From contig NZ_JABRWO010000006.1 in assembly GCF_013618625.1 (NCBI RefSeq), positions 186,001 to 250,000 on the forward strand: DNA of 64,000 nucleotides, read 5' to 3'. Made by a program: the position numbers and the translations under genes. This DNA is from Bremerella alba. GTDB lineage: Bacteria > Planctomycetota > Planctomycetia > Pirellulales > Pirellulaceae. The notes under the pieces are model-generated. The model worked only from the letters and a program-made list of their open reading frames with translations, ran no database searches and was not told the origin of the DNA. This document shows, piece after piece, positions 1 through 8,880 of this stretch. Positions within the stretch are counted from its first letter, which is position 1. Every line of letters begins with the position of its first letter.

Positions 1-493
1 TATCGCGAATCGTTTCTGGGGCCAGCGTCTTCAGGCGAGTACGACTTCCAAGCGATGAACCAGGCTCGTTGAAAGCGATATGTCCGTCCCGACCAATTCC
101 CAAGATCTGGAAATCTATGCCACCGGCTTCGTCGATCATGGTTTCGTATTGAGATCCATAGGTCTCATAATCGAGGGCCCGCCCGTCGGGGACGTGAGTA
201 TTGCGGATGTCGATATTGATGTGACGAAAGAGGTTTTCCGTCATGAAGTGGCGATAGCTTTGCGGGTGGGTAGGTGGCAGGCCTACATATTCATCCAAGT
301 TAAAAGAGGTAATCCGCGAAAAATCAAGCCCTTCGCTCTGGTGCATACGGATGAGCTCTTGATAGAGCTTCAGGGGGGTTCCGCCGGTCGCTAAACCCAG
401 GATAGCACGAGGTTTCTTGCGAATAAGCTGGGCGACAATCGCGGCGGCACGTTGACTTCCGTGTTCAGCCGAAGGTTCGATAATGACACGCAC
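1..493 (-). CDS. nagB: Glucosamine-6-phosphate deaminase, NagB (partial, 3' end outside window)
   Basis: The first 164 residues of a glucosamine-6-phosphate deaminase are encoded; the rest runs off the left edge. The enzyme converts glucosamine-6-P to fructose-6-P plus ammonia in cytosolic amino-sugar catabolism. Seen: an N-terminal VIIEPSAEHG segment, the sugar-phosphate isomerase motif LGLATGGTP near residue 35, FNLDEYVGL near residue 65, and the catalytic-loop motif GIGRDGHIAFNEP near residue 140, all characteristic of NagB. The start is GTG at 493, chosen because GAGGAA lies about 7 nt upstream and translation from it matches the family N-terminus. It is divergent from the ParA gene. Family assignment is firm; completeness cannot be judged. 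Confidence 0.92.
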   Translation of the reverse strand, partial: MRVIIEPSAEHGSQRAAAIVAQLIRKKPRAILGLATGGTPLKLYQELIRMHQSEGLDFSRITSFNLDEYVGLPPTHPQSYRHFMTENLFRHINIDIRNTHVPDGRALDYETYGSQYETMIDEAGGIDFQILGIGRDGHIAFNEPGSSLGSRTRLKTLAPETIRD

Positions 494-728
494 TTGGCGT
501 TTCCTCTATCTTCATGTTAGGGCTTGAGAACTTAATGCTATCAAGCCCTCGATCATAGACCACCGGCACTTAGCGGAAAAGGCAACGACCATATAAACGT
601 GCGCGGGAATTCAGGGAAAACCGGTCTGGAATTCAATTGGCAGTCCTGATTACAATCCTTCGCAATGCTGGCACCGCTGCACGCGCCAGAATTGTCGGAA
701 AGTTTCGCTTTACAACAAGGAGGTTGTC

Positions 729-1565
729 ATGCGGTCGATTGCTATTTTGAATCAAAAAGGGGGCGTTGGAAAAACGACCACCGCAGTCAACCTCGCTTCC
801 GCCATTGCCCGCAAAGGGTATAAAGTCTGCGTCCTGGACCTCGATCCTCAGGCCCATGCCTCGCTTCATTTAGGGATTGGCGTCGCGTCGGGGACTGAAT
901 CGATTTACCAAGTCCTCATGGGCGAAGCATCGCTTGAAGAAGTGCGTCATCAGGCAGGCGAAAACATTTGGTGTATCCCGGCTCACCTCGATTTAGCCGC
1001 CGCTGAGATGGAACTTGCCGGAGAAGTCGGTCGCGAGATGATCTTGCGTGATGCGATGGAAGTTCACGGCCAGCAATACGATTACTTGATCATTGATTGC
1101 CCTCCTAGCCTGGGCGTTCTGACTCTCAATGCACTGGCTTGTGTTGACGAAGTATTTCTACCGCTACAGCCTCACTTCCTTGCTTTGCACGGGTTGAGCA
1201 AATTGCTCCGTACGGTGGATATCGTTTCTAAGCGAATCAATCCCGAATTGAAGCTCACCGGGGTGGTACTTTGCCTGTTTGAGTCTGGAACGCGACTGGC
1301 CGGAGAAGTGGCCGGCGACGTTCACGAGTTCTTCAGCAAGGGAACGGCAGAAGGAAAAACCTGGGCGGGCGCTGAAGTTTTTCAGACTCGTATCCGTCGT
1401 AATATCCGCTTGGCAGAAGCTCCCAGTTTTGGGCAGTCGATATTTGATTATGACCCCAATTCCAACGGTGCTGAAGACTATACCAACCTCGCACGGGAAG
1501 TGTTGGGGCTGGGATTGGCGAGTAAATCATCCGATGAGAAGATGGTTGAATCGGCGGCAGCTTAG
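729..1565 (+). CDS. ParA/MinD-type P-loop ATPase
   Basis: 278-aa soluble ATPase of the ParA/Soj family, which bind nucleoid or membrane cooperatively and position plasmids, chromosome origins or protein complexes. Seen: the deviant Walker A motif KGGVGKTT at residues 11-18 with the signature lysine, the Walker A' region VLDLDPQAHAS at about residues 36-46, and Walker B LIIDCPPSLG near residue 120. AAGGAGGT lies just ahead of the ATG. No parB follows; a terminator and a membrane protein do. It may therefore be an orphan ParA with a cargo-positioning role rather than part of the chromosomal parAB pair. That role is inference; the family call is firm. Confidence 0.9.
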   Translation: MRSIAILNQKGGVGKTTTAVNLASAIARKGYKVCVLDLDPQAHASLHLGIGVASGTESIYQVLMGEASLEEVRHQAGENIWCIPAHLDLAAAEMELAGEVGREMILRDAMEVHGQQYDYLIIDCPPSLGVLTLNALACVDEVFLPLQPHFLALHGLSKLLRTVDIVSKRINPELKLTGVVLCLFESGTRLAGEVAGDVHEFFSKGTAEGKTWAGAEVFQTRIRRNIRLAEAPSFGQSIFDYDPNSNGAEDYTNLAREVLGLGLASKSSDEKMVESAAA

Positions 1566-1619
1566 AATCGTAAATTGGTACTTAGACGTTGATTCTTCTC
1601 CCATGCGACGGTATTGATT

Positions 1620-1648
1620 AAATGGACAGAAAGTGTCGTCCATTTTTC
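1620..1648 (+). terminator. Rho-independent terminator after the ParA gene
   Basis: Perfect 8-bp stem AAATGGAC / GTCCATTT with a 10-nt loop, followed directly by a T run. It lies 55 nt after the ParA stop codon and before the next gene, so the ParA gene is probably transcribed alone. Confidence 0.8.
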
Positions 1649-1672
1649 GATCCGGGAGGGGATATCTAGCGA

Positions 1673-2317
1673 ATGCTTGGGTTTCGCTTTAGTCTGAAGA
1701 GCCTTTTAGGGCTGTTTGTTGTGGTTTCGATTGCGATCGTCATCACTACCCAGTGGCGTTATCGTGGTCGTCTAACTACTTATTTTCTTGATCCCACCTC
1801 CGTCGAGGCCAAGGCGCTCTTGGTGTCTCCTGTACTGGCCGACGATGAAATCTTGCCTACGGCCGAGTATCGGGCCAATTATCGCGACGTTCGGTGGCTT
1901 TTTTCCCGAGCGGAGGATGCCGTGTCCCTTTCCGGTGGATTACAAGCCGATTTCGACAACGATCGGGTTGTAATCCGAACTTCTCAGCCCGAGGATCTGA
2001 AGCAGCTCATCTCTAAGATGGTCGCGGCAGATCACTTGGAAGAAGATCATGGCGTGATACGGGGGATAGCTGTGGACGAAAATGATCGACCGGTGGCCAA
2101 TCTGCCGGTTGATCTTTTGGGGCCCACGCAGTGTCTGAACGCCTATCTAACGCGACCAGATGGAAGTTTTAGCATACCCGTCGAATTTATTCCTAGTGAC
2201 GACTACATGCTTCGTTTTCGGCGATCTTATGCCGAAACCTACCTGACGATGCCCTTTTCGCTCGGAAAATCGAAACGCGAAGTGGTTGTTCGGGTGGTGA
2301 TTCCACAAAAAGGCTGA
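1673..2317 (+). CDS. Membrane-anchored protein with C-terminal carboxypeptidase-regulatory-like domain
   Basis: 214-aa protein of unknown function. Residues 8-27 form one hydrophobic segment preceded by basic residues, consistent with an N-in membrane anchor and a periplasmic body. The C-terminal part (about residues 128-212) contains RGIAVDENDRPVANLPVDLL and PDGSFSIPVE, the pattern of the beta-sandwich carboxypeptidase regulatory-like domain often used for binding in exported planctomycete proteins. The middle section is not recognised. GGGAGGGGAT precedes the ATG at a usable distance. A terminator separates it from the ParA gene, so it probably has its own promoter. Confidence 0.6.
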   Translation: MLGFRFSLKSLLGLFVVVSIAIVITTQWRYRGRLTTYFLDPTSVEAKALLVSPVLADDEILPTAEYRANYRDVRWLFSRAEDAVSLSGGLQADFDNDRVVIRTSQPEDLKQLISKMVAADHLEEDHGVIRGIAVDENDRPVANLPVDLLGPTQCLNAYLTRPDGSFSIPVEFIPSDDYMLRFRRSYAETYLTMPFSLGKSKREVVVRVVIPQKG

Positions 2318-2397
2318 TTGAGCCTAACAGAACACCTGTTGCGCGGTTGAATTTTGCTGCCCCCCCAGTGAGAATGAGGGGGTATCAAACTACGTGA

Positions 2398-4155
2398 TTG
2401 AACACTGACTCGACCACCAATTGTTGCAATTCTGGGCTCAGGATGACCTCATACGCACAGTGCACTCATTGTCAAACTAAGTTTAAAGCCAAAGCCGAGC
2501 TTAATGGCAAATCCGTGCGTTGCCCTAAGTGTAAAAAGGTGTTTGATGTCAAACTGACCGACACGGCACCTTCCAGTGAAGAGAGAGCAAAGCACGGATC
2601 GGCGGCGAATCTTTCGAAATCCAAGGTGATTCCCCAGAATCAGTCGGGGTCGAAGATTCTGGGCGACAAGCCTGTCGCCGGAAGGCAGGCCCCTAAAGCT
2701 AAATCCGCAGATCGTCCCAAGTGGTCTGGCGAACCGGAATCGGGCAGTTCTCCCGCAGTAGACTCGACGGCTAAAAAGCAGCTTCACCAGATCCCCGCTG
2801 GGAAAGAAAGTCCTATTCTTCGCAGCCGCCGAACGCTCTCAGCGGTAATATTGCCCGGTGATCGGCATATTCCTGCGTTAGAGGTTCCCTGGGGAGCTCC
2901 GTGTAATCCACCCAAAGATTTCTTAAAGGAGCAATCGGGGTCAAGTGTGCAAACGCAATCGCCTGCTCCCTCACCACTTGAATACTCTCCGCTGATTTCT
3001 CCTGACGAAAAAGAAATTCGCATCGAAGTGACCCAGCCGGGTGAAAATGCTCCGATTGTCGAATCAGAAGATGGAGAATTGGGCCTTCAAGAGGATGTGA
3101 CGAGCAAGCCCGCCTCGTCGTCTTCCAGCAGTATGGATATCAACGAAGATGAGCTGATCGCTGATGTTACGGAAAATACCTCCAAAGCTGCAAAGCCAAA
3201 GCAAGGGGAAACCGGTTTTCACCGCTCGGCGAAAGAAAAGGTCATTAAGGGAGCGTTTACTGAGGATGTAGTGACCTCGGACAACGAAGGAGGTTTTTAC
3301 CGCCCTGCCCTGCCTGGTCAGCACGACGATATCTACACCCAAGATCCGGCTGTGCTCGAGATGGCTATGGCGGCGGCCAAGCAACTTCTAGGACGCGGTG
3401 CCTCGATCGACGATTTAGAAGCCGTAGAAGGCTCGAAATACGTCGAGCAAGTCGCAGAGGTCTTGGCCGAACAAGAGGGTTTTGGCCAGACGAAAGAGTC
3501 TGGCGGATTCTCACTGCCAGTCAATTCAACACTCGTCATGGGCGGTGTAGGTATTGTCTGCGGGGTTGGTCTATTGATTTTGTTGGTTTACGCGGTGAGT
3601 ACGATCAGCAATACCCTTGGCTCAGATGGTGCTGGGGCGAATAAATTTGATTACGTCACGCAACAGACCAGTCAATTTCCAGTCGAAGCCCGAGGGCCCG
3701 CAGGGCTTGTGACTGTTAAGTTTCCATCAAACTTCGATCCCCTTCCTAGTATCGAGAGACCATGGCTAGGCACGAAAGTCGAGGGGTATCGCATCATTCG
3801 CGGTGATGAATCTTATGTCATGATGTTCAGCTCTTCGATCCCCGGAAATTCGCCGAAAGGGAATCAAATGCCGTCCAAGGAACAGCTCGAAGTGTTCGGC
3901 ATGCAAAACCTTATGGGAGCGAGCAAGTACCTCTCCAAGACCGATCAAATGACACTCGACAATTATCCACTTTTCGAGTATCACTTTTCAGCAGATATCC
4001 TACGGAGCCAGCCCGGTAAGAGTCGGGTGGTCCTCCTTTTTACGCAACAACGAATGTTCATGTTCATCTGGTCGGGCCGCCACTCCTCTTCGGAAGTGAA
4101 CAAGTTCTTTCAATCGATCAGCGTGAAAGGAAGCCCCTACCCTGGGGCAGGTTAG
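2398..4155 (+). CDS. MJ0042-type zinc-ribbon membrane protein
   Basis: Up to 585-aa protein of unknown function. Near the N-terminus is an MJ0042-like zinc ribbon, CTHCQTKF...VRCPKCKKVF, with two CxxC pairs. A long low-complexity Ser/Pro/Lys linker (about residues 45-300) follows, then one strong transmembrane segment near residues 380-402 and an extracytoplasmic domain of about 180 aa. The annotated TTG start at 2398 has GAGGGGG 15 nt upstream. An ATG at 2443 gives the sequence MTSYAQC, starts right at the ribbon and is an equally good or better choice. The next gene has the same architecture at smaller size, suggesting duplication. The topology implies a cytoplasmic zinc ribbon coupled to a periplasmic domain. 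Confidence 0.6.
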   Translation: MNTDSTTNCCNSGLRMTSYAQCTHCQTKFKAKAELNGKSVRCPKCKKVFDVKLTDTAPSSEERAKHGSAANLSKSKVIPQNQSGSKILGDKPVAGRQAPKAKSADRPKWSGEPESGSSPAVDSTAKKQLHQIPAGKESPILRSRRTLSAVILPGDRHIPALEVPWGAPCNPPKDFLKEQSGSSVQTQSPAPSPLEYSPLISPDEKEIRIEVTQPGENAPIVESEDGELGLQEDVTSKPASSSSSSMDINEDELIADVTENTSKAAKPKQGETGFHRSAKEKVIKGAFTEDVVTSDNEGGFYRPALPGQHDDIYTQDPAVLEMAMAAAKQLLGRGASIDDLEAVEGSKYVEQVAEVLAEQEGFGQTKESGGFSLPVNSTLVMGGVGIVCGVGLLILLVYAVSTISNTLGSDGAGANKFDYVTQQTSQFPVEARGPAGLVTVKFPSNFDPLPSIERPWLGTKVEGYRIIRGDESYVMMFSSSIPGNSPKGNQMPSKEQLEVFGMQNLMGASKYLSKTDQMTLDNYPLFEYHFSADILRSQPGKSRVVLLFTQQRMFMFIWSGRHSSSEVNKFFQSISVKGSPYPGAG

Positions 4156-4222
4156 TCTCTACGGGGCCACTAAAGTCGTCTGTCCTTCAACAACAACCTT
4201 ACCGAAGATTGGCAGTTTTGGT

Positions 4223-5164
4223 GTGACGGCGATTGCTAGGTGCACGAATTGTGATTCGGCCTTCAAAGTAAAAGGCCACCTGGTCGGCAAGGCCATCCGC
4301 TGTCCTAACTGCGGAGAGGCATTTCGTGTTGAGTCGTCCGGTGGTGCTCCTACAGCATCCTCCAAGTCCTCTTCCGCGACCGGTGGAAAACTGGGAAGTG
4401 GCCATTCGCATGCCCCAAATGTTGACGGGTTCTCGTCCCAGACTCCAGCGGTCCCGAATACTTCCGAAGGCTTTTTTGATACGCACGAGGATGTCGACGC
4501 AACGTATGCTGCCCACGTGGTCGTAGCCAAGCATCGAAAGCGGCAGCAACAACTAATCTTCCTGATCTCCTGCGGCAGTTTGGCTGCTATCGTATTAATC
4601 GTGGGAACGGTGGTCGCGTTTCAATATGCTTATGACAATACGGCCGTTCCGTTGCAACTAGCCGATCCGCGAAGTGTCGACACGACGGAGCTAGACGGAA
4701 GTTGGCGTCCGTATAGCGATACCCAGTGGGGCTATTCAGTCCGTATGCCAGGCGATCCAGAAATTGATACGAAAAATGAAGACAAGATTAGGTCACTGTC
4801 AATTCGTGACCAGCAATTTGGCACGATGAGGATCGAATTGCGTAAAGAGTCGCACACTGAATGGAATGATTATTTTGCGAAGCTAGAGCGAGCCGAAATT
4901 TTCCTAGGTGTGCCTGCCGGTAACCTCATGAAGATCAGCTCTGAGGTAACCTATAGAAACGACTCGACTGCTGTGCACCGCTATATCCTTGTTAGTAAGG
5001 ATAGCCGCTATTCCAAAAATGTCGCGGTCGTACATAAGTTCTTCGTGGAAGGAACAACCATTACTGCCATGTGGTCAGGCAAACGCGAGATGCTCCGTTC
5101 GCCGGAAGTTCTTTACTTCTTTTCATCCATCGAGATTTCTGGTAACCGATACTTAACGCACTAA
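4223..5164 (+). CDS. MJ0042-type zinc-ribbon membrane protein, shorter paralogue
   Basis: 313-aa protein with the same layout as the preceding gene: an N-terminal zinc ribbon (CTNCDSAF...IRCPNCGEAF, residues 7-33), a Ser/Gly-rich linker, one transmembrane segment at about residues 113-135, and a C-terminal domain containing WGYSVRMPGDPE. Function is unknown. The start is an assumed GTG with no clear ribosome-binding site, and the reading frame stays open upstream into the previous gene's stop region, so the exact start is uncertain. The 67-nt gap suggests cotranscription with its paralogue. Confidence 0.6.
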   Translation: MTAIARCTNCDSAFKVKGHLVGKAIRCPNCGEAFRVESSGGAPTASSKSSSATGGKLGSGHSHAPNVDGFSSQTPAVPNTSEGFFDTHEDVDATYAAHVVVAKHRKRQQQLIFLISCGSLAAIVLIVGTVVAFQYAYDNTAVPLQLADPRSVDTTELDGSWRPYSDTQWGYSVRMPGDPEIDTKNEDKIRSLSIRDQQFGTMRIELRKESHTEWNDYFAKLERAEIFLGVPAGNLMKISSEVTYRNDSTAVHRYILVSKDSRYSKNVAVVHKFFVEGTTITAMWSGKREMLRSPEVLYFFSSIEISGNRYLTH

Positions 5165-5259
5165 ATCACCGACGGCGGACGTTTCCTTGCTGGGCGACGT
5201 GCTACAATTGGACAACGTATTTTATGATGTTGTCCATCGTGCTTTTGAGGAAGGAAAGT

Positions 5260-6003
5260 ATGGATTGGTTTCTTTCCGATCTTCACATGTTCTCTCGGCG
5301 TTCAATCTACCATGAACATGCGGACGAGATTTTGTCGCGTGCCGCTGAGGCGCGAGTTTTCGTACTTGGCGGTGACATCGTTGATTTTTCGTGGACGACG
5401 TTGCCTTCGGTTGAAGCAACGATTGATGCCGCGATGCAGTGGTTGACCGATTTGGTCGAATCTAACCGTGATTGCCAATTTCACTATTTGTTAGGGAATC
5501 ACGACTGTCATGCTGAATTTGTTAAGCGGCTTGGTGACGTTGCCGAGGCAAACGTGAACTTTCACTGGGATCCCTACTTTCTTCGGATCGGTTCCGCTGT
5601 GATGCTTCACGGAGATGCAGTGCATTTAAAGCAACGTACCAACCTGGAGTTGGCTGCACAGCGAAACCGGAAGCATCAGTTTAAGCAGCCTGAATACCGC
5701 CATCAGATTTATGAAATGGCGATTCGTTCTCGCCTGCACGCAGTTGTTGGCAAACTAGCTAATCCTCGTAGGATCGTAGCTGGCCGAATCTGGGATTATC
5801 TCACCAACGAGAAAGTGGACATGGGTGGATCCGTGAAGAATGTATATTTCGGCCACACCCACGTCCCGATGAGTGATTATGCTTTTCGCGGGATTCACTT
5901 CCATAATGGCGGAGCGTCAATTTCGGGTTTGAAATTCAACATGCTGCCGATGAAACTTGACGGCCATCACCATCCTGCGGCAGACAACTCACCTCTGGCG
6001 TGA
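5260..6003 (+). CDS. Calcineurin-like metallophosphoesterase (LpxH-like)
   Basis: 247-aa metallophosphoesterase. The full metal-binding motif series is visible: SDLHMFSRRS at the N-terminus (D and H ligands), GGDIVDF, GNHDCHAEF, HGDAVH and GHTHVPM. This arrangement matches the UDP-2,3-diacylglucosamine hydrolase-like branch, but lipid A function is not proven. The start ATG at 5260 was preferred over an upstream one because GAGGAAGG lies 5 nt before it and the mature fold begins immediately at MDWFLSDLH. An 8-bp inverted repeat (TGGACAAC ... GTTGTCCA, 5209-5236) lies just upstream and may be regulatory. The next gene begins 6 nt after the stop, so they are probably cotranscribed. Confidence 0.8.
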   Translation: MDWFLSDLHMFSRRSIYHEHADEILSRAAEARVFVLGGDIVDFSWTTLPSVEATIDAAMQWLTDLVESNRDCQFHYLLGNHDCHAEFVKRLGDVAEANVNFHWDPYFLRIGSAVMLHGDAVHLKQRTNLELAAQRNRKHQFKQPEYRHQIYEMAIRSRLHAVVGKLANPRRIVAGRIWDYLTNEKVDMGGSVKNVYFGHTHVPMSDYAFRGIHFHNGGASISGLKFNMLPMKLDGHHHPAADNSPLA

Positions 6004-6009
6004 AAACAA

Positions 6010-6336
6010 ATGCCGAAAGAACCTGACCCGATCGCTCTCATCGAATTCCTGAAAATGCAAGGAGCTCGCATTCGCTTGCGTAAGAGTGGTCAGGTTCACA
6101 CCTTGGACTTCTCAAGTTGTGACTGGAAGCCCGACGATGAATCAATCCGTGAGTTAGAAAGCTTGCAATCTCTGGAAGTATTAAACTGCGAGAAGGCTCA
6201 GCTTACGGACGCTGCCGTCGAATCGATTTTGCGGCACCACGGTCTGAAGATAATGACGTTATCGGACACTAAACTATCATCCAAGGCGATCAAACGACTG
6301 CGACAAAACCTGATCGGCTGCCGGATCATCGCATGA
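6010..6336 (+). CDS. Small leucine-rich-repeat-like protein
   Basis: 108-aa protein with no signal peptide. Leucines are spaced as in short LRR units: LDFSSCDW, LESLQSLEVLNCEKAQLTDAA and LKIMTLSDTKLSSKA. LRR-like planctomycete proteins commonly mediate protein-protein contacts; the specific role here is unknown. It starts 6 nt after the metallophosphoesterase, so the two probably form an operon that ends at the hairpin at 6340-6374. Confidence 0.6.
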   Translation: MPKEPDPIALIEFLKMQGARIRLRKSGQVHTLDFSSCDWKPDDESIRELESLQSLEVLNCEKAQLTDAAVESILRHHGLKIMTLSDTKLSSKAIKRLRQNLIGCRIIA

Positions 6337-6339
6337 AAA

Positions 6340-6374
6340 AAGGCCCTCGATGAGAGGATCATCAAGGGCCTTTT
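6340..6374. terminator. Bidirectional terminator between convergent genes
   Basis: AAGGCCCT-C-GATGA pairs with TCATC-A-AGGGCCTT, a 14-bp stem with one mismatch and a 5-nt loop. A T run lies on the 3' side and an A run on the 5' side, so it can stop transcription from both the small LRR gene and the TonB receptor gene. Confidence 0.85.
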
Positions 6375-6399
6375 GCGTGAGAGCTTTTGGGGTGTGCGG

Positions 6400-8454
6400 T
6401 TAAAACGTCCACTCGACGCCGCTATAGATAGCCGCATCGGAAGTCGAGTAACCGGTGACCTCTTCGTATTGCTCGTTGAAGAGGTTATCAATTTTGTAGA
6501 ACCAACGCATGTTAGGCCGAATCTGGTAGTCGCCGTACACGTCGACAACATTGTAGTTGGCCAAAACGACGGATCCATTTCTGGCATCTAGTCTGTTTCC
6601 TACCATCCGAGCTGCCAATGTGATTGACCCGCAACCGCAGCCAAAGTATCGCGTGATACCAAAGGTTCCTTTGTCTTTGGGGCGACGAACCAAAGGAAGT
6701 CCCGTCTCGGCATCCCAGGTATCGGTGTGGGTATAAGATCCCCAAACGGTCCATGCTGGATTGATGTACCAGTCAGCGGTCAATTCCACGCCATGCGAGC
6801 GAGCCTGGCCGATGTTTAACAGCGTAAAGGTCATCGGATCGAAGAGGATTAAGTCTCGATAGTCGTTGCGAAAGTAGGTTGCCCCCAAGACGACATCGTC
6901 ATTCCAAAGCGATTGATCGATACCGTATTCCCAGCCACGGCTACTTTCGGGACGCAAGTTTGCATTTCCAAACGGAAAGAGGTTTTCCGACAACGCAGGG
7001 GCACGGTAGCCGGTACCCAGACTCGCTCGTAGGCGAGTGTTCGTTTCATGGATCTCGTAGGCCGCAGTTGTGCGGTACGTTTGATGTGCACCGGCCGCAC
7101 TGTGGTCATCCCAACGTACGCCAGCGGTCAGATGTAATCGATCCCAAAAGGAAATCTGATCTTGGAAGAAGATACCTGATTGGTATTGACTGGCCGAAGA
7201 GGGTGCCGAAGGCAGAAACTCCGTCGTTGCCGACTCGTCCCAATGCTGTACGCCGATCGAAAACTCATGGTCAGGCCATAAAATCGCTGTTCCCAGGTAG
7301 GTAAACTGCCGTGTCGCCCCGTCAGCATTGCCCGGAAAGACGTCGTCTCGATCTTCACGTTGGTACTCGACGTAGTCATAGGCAAACTGCTGCTCGATAT
7401 TGCCATCAAGAAGAGTGTTGTTGATCTCGTATCGCTGAATAAAGTTTTGGGTAAGGTTTAGACGCGTAAGATCATCGGTAGGAGGAACACCTATTGAGAA
7501 CGACGCATCGTCAATCCGTGCTCGGGCATCTGTGTAACGTAGTCGATAGACGAACTCGGTATTGTCTGTCAGTTGGACTCCGAATGCACCTGAAAGAGCA
7601 CCCACTTCGAATGGATCGTTTTCAACTCCGCTCGTTGCGGCGGAAAAGGATTGGGTATCCAACCACGACCCGGAAAACGAATAGTCGAACGCTCCTTGGC
7701 TGCCTTGCACGTAGCCCCCTTCTCGATGCGTTCCATACGCACCACCTTGAGCAGATACAGCTCCCGACAATGGCCCTTCTCCGCGGCGCGTAATAATATT
7801 CACGACACCACCGATTGCTTCAGACCCATATAATAGACTTTGAGGGCCCTGCAGAATTTCAATGCGTTCTACATTGTCGAGCGTCAAATTTGCGGCATCG
7901 AAACCTCGGCTGGGACTGCTAGGGTCATTGACCGGCGATCCGTCAACCAGCACTTTGGTATGCTGCGAGTTGGCTCCTCGCAAGAAGATGGACCGAACTC
8001 CCCCTGGGCCGCCTGAGTTCACAACGTCGACACCTGGCTGCCGAGCTAAAATCTCGCCTACGGTAAACGCATCAGACTTCTCAATCTGATCTCGAGCGAT
8101 CACCTGAACGGTTCCACCAAATTTTCTTTCTTCGGTACCGGTAGCCGTCGGAGTAACAACGGTCGCATTAGAAAACGTCGCGTCGTAATCTCGTTGAGTT
8201 TCGCCGCTGTTAGGTTCGCTTTGAACAACGACCGGAGGTAAAAGCGGTGCTTCCGTATCAGGAACCTCTGCAGCGCTAGGTGCGGCGTCCGTAGAGTTCG
8301 TGTTGTCGACCTCTTCTTGAAGTGCCGTCTGCTGTACTGGAATTACTTGGGTCGGCACCAATTGCTGAGCTGACGCCGATGTTCCCCAGCATGCCATTCC
8401 CAATATACAAAGCGAGCCCAAACTTGGCGGGCTCCAGCCATTAATCCATTTCAC
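6400..8454 (-). CDS. btuB: TonB-dependent outer-membrane receptor, BtuB-like (vitamin B12)
   Basis: 684-aa TonB-dependent receptor for import across the outer membrane, probably of cobalamins. It has a signal peptide (residues 1-29, ending SASA) and a plug domain with VGEILARQPGVDVV, RSIFLRGANSQHTKVLVDGSPVND, and ILQGPQSLLYGSEAIGGVVNIIT near residues 205-225. A 22-strand-type barrel follows, ending in the aromatic C-terminus GVEWTF. The start is GTG at 8454, because the nearby ATG is in another frame with an immediate stop. AAAGG lies 7 nt upstream. The B12 substrate is supported by the cobalamin riboswitch in the leader as well as by BtuB-like plug motifs. No btuCDF genes are adjacent. Confidence 0.88.
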   Translation of the reverse strand: MKWINGWSPPSLGSLCILGMACWGTSASAQQLVPTQVIPVQQTALQEEVDNTNSTDAAPSAAEVPDTEAPLLPPVVVQSEPNSGETQRDYDATFSNATVVTPTATGTEERKFGGTVQVIARDQIEKSDAFTVGEILARQPGVDVVNSGGPGGVRSIFLRGANSQHTKVLVDGSPVNDPSSPSRGFDAANLTLDNVERIEILQGPQSLLYGSEAIGGVVNIITRRGEGPLSGAVSAQGGAYGTHREGGYVQGSQGAFDYSFSGSWLDTQSFSAATSGVENDPFEVGALSGAFGVQLTDNTEFVYRLRYTDARARIDDASFSIGVPPTDDLTRLNLTQNFIQRYEINNTLLDGNIEQQFAYDYVEYQREDRDDVFPGNADGATRQFTYLGTAILWPDHEFSIGVQHWDESATTEFLPSAPSSASQYQSGIFFQDQISFWDRLHLTAGVRWDDHSAAGAHQTYRTTAAYEIHETNTRLRASLGTGYRAPALSENLFPFGNANLRPESSRGWEYGIDQSLWNDDVVLGATYFRNDYRDLILFDPMTFTLLNIGQARSHGVELTADWYINPAWTVWGSYTHTDTWDAETGLPLVRRPKDKGTFGITRYFGCGCGSITLAARMVGNRLDARNGSVVLANYNVVDVYGDYQIRPNMRWFYKIDNLFNEQYEEVTGYSTSDAAIYSGVEWTF

Positions 8455-8494
8455 GCGCTGACCTTTCCATCCCTCGTGGAAGTGTTTGAAATTA

Positions 8495-8698
8495 ACGACG
8501 TCTATTTGGGCGAATATCCTGACTTCGATTCATCCTTACGTCACCCTTCCCAAAGCGGCTTGGTGGTCGCTTCAGTGGTATGTGACGCTCGTCCTCGTTA
8601 CAGTCGCGGGGCGGTGGGAGACTTACACTCCACTTCCTCGTTCCTTAGACACAGTAGTGCCGCATGCATCGCTAGCGGGCGTGCGATGCATACGTCGT
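8495..8698 (-). promoter_or_regulatory. Cobalamin (B12) riboswitch
   Basis: Read on the minus strand, the leader shows the adenosylcobalamin-aptamer hallmarks in the correct order. These are the core CCGCGACTGTAA (plus-strand 8598-8609), CCACTG (8573-8578), GGGAAGG (8545-8551) and the 3' B12-box variant AGTCAGGATA (8515-8524). The closing helix P1 pairs 8692-8698 with 8495-8501 over 7 bp. Between the aptamer and the receptor start, TTCCA ... TGGAA forms a hairpin that covers the AAAGG ribosome-binding site, suggesting translational control. Transport genes under this switch are normally repressed when B12 is plentiful. Confidence 0.88.
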
Positions 8699-8880
8699 AT
8701 TGATTGGATCGACTTTGCGGGCTGAAGTCTCTTTCTAATCCGAACTGACTGCGACTGCTTACCGAGTCGGAAAAGTCATACATGCCATGGTTTATCGACA
8801 TGGTTGGAATAGTCTCAGTGGCGAAGATATACTCAGGTAACAGCTCATTTTTGCTCACCTCTTCTTCCTTTGCCTGCCTT

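Noticed and set aside
8782-8880. N-terminal extension of the PVC dehydrogenase (ATG at 8782)
   Set aside because: The signal peptide begins at the ATG at 8881; the extension would place 33 unlikely residues in front of it.
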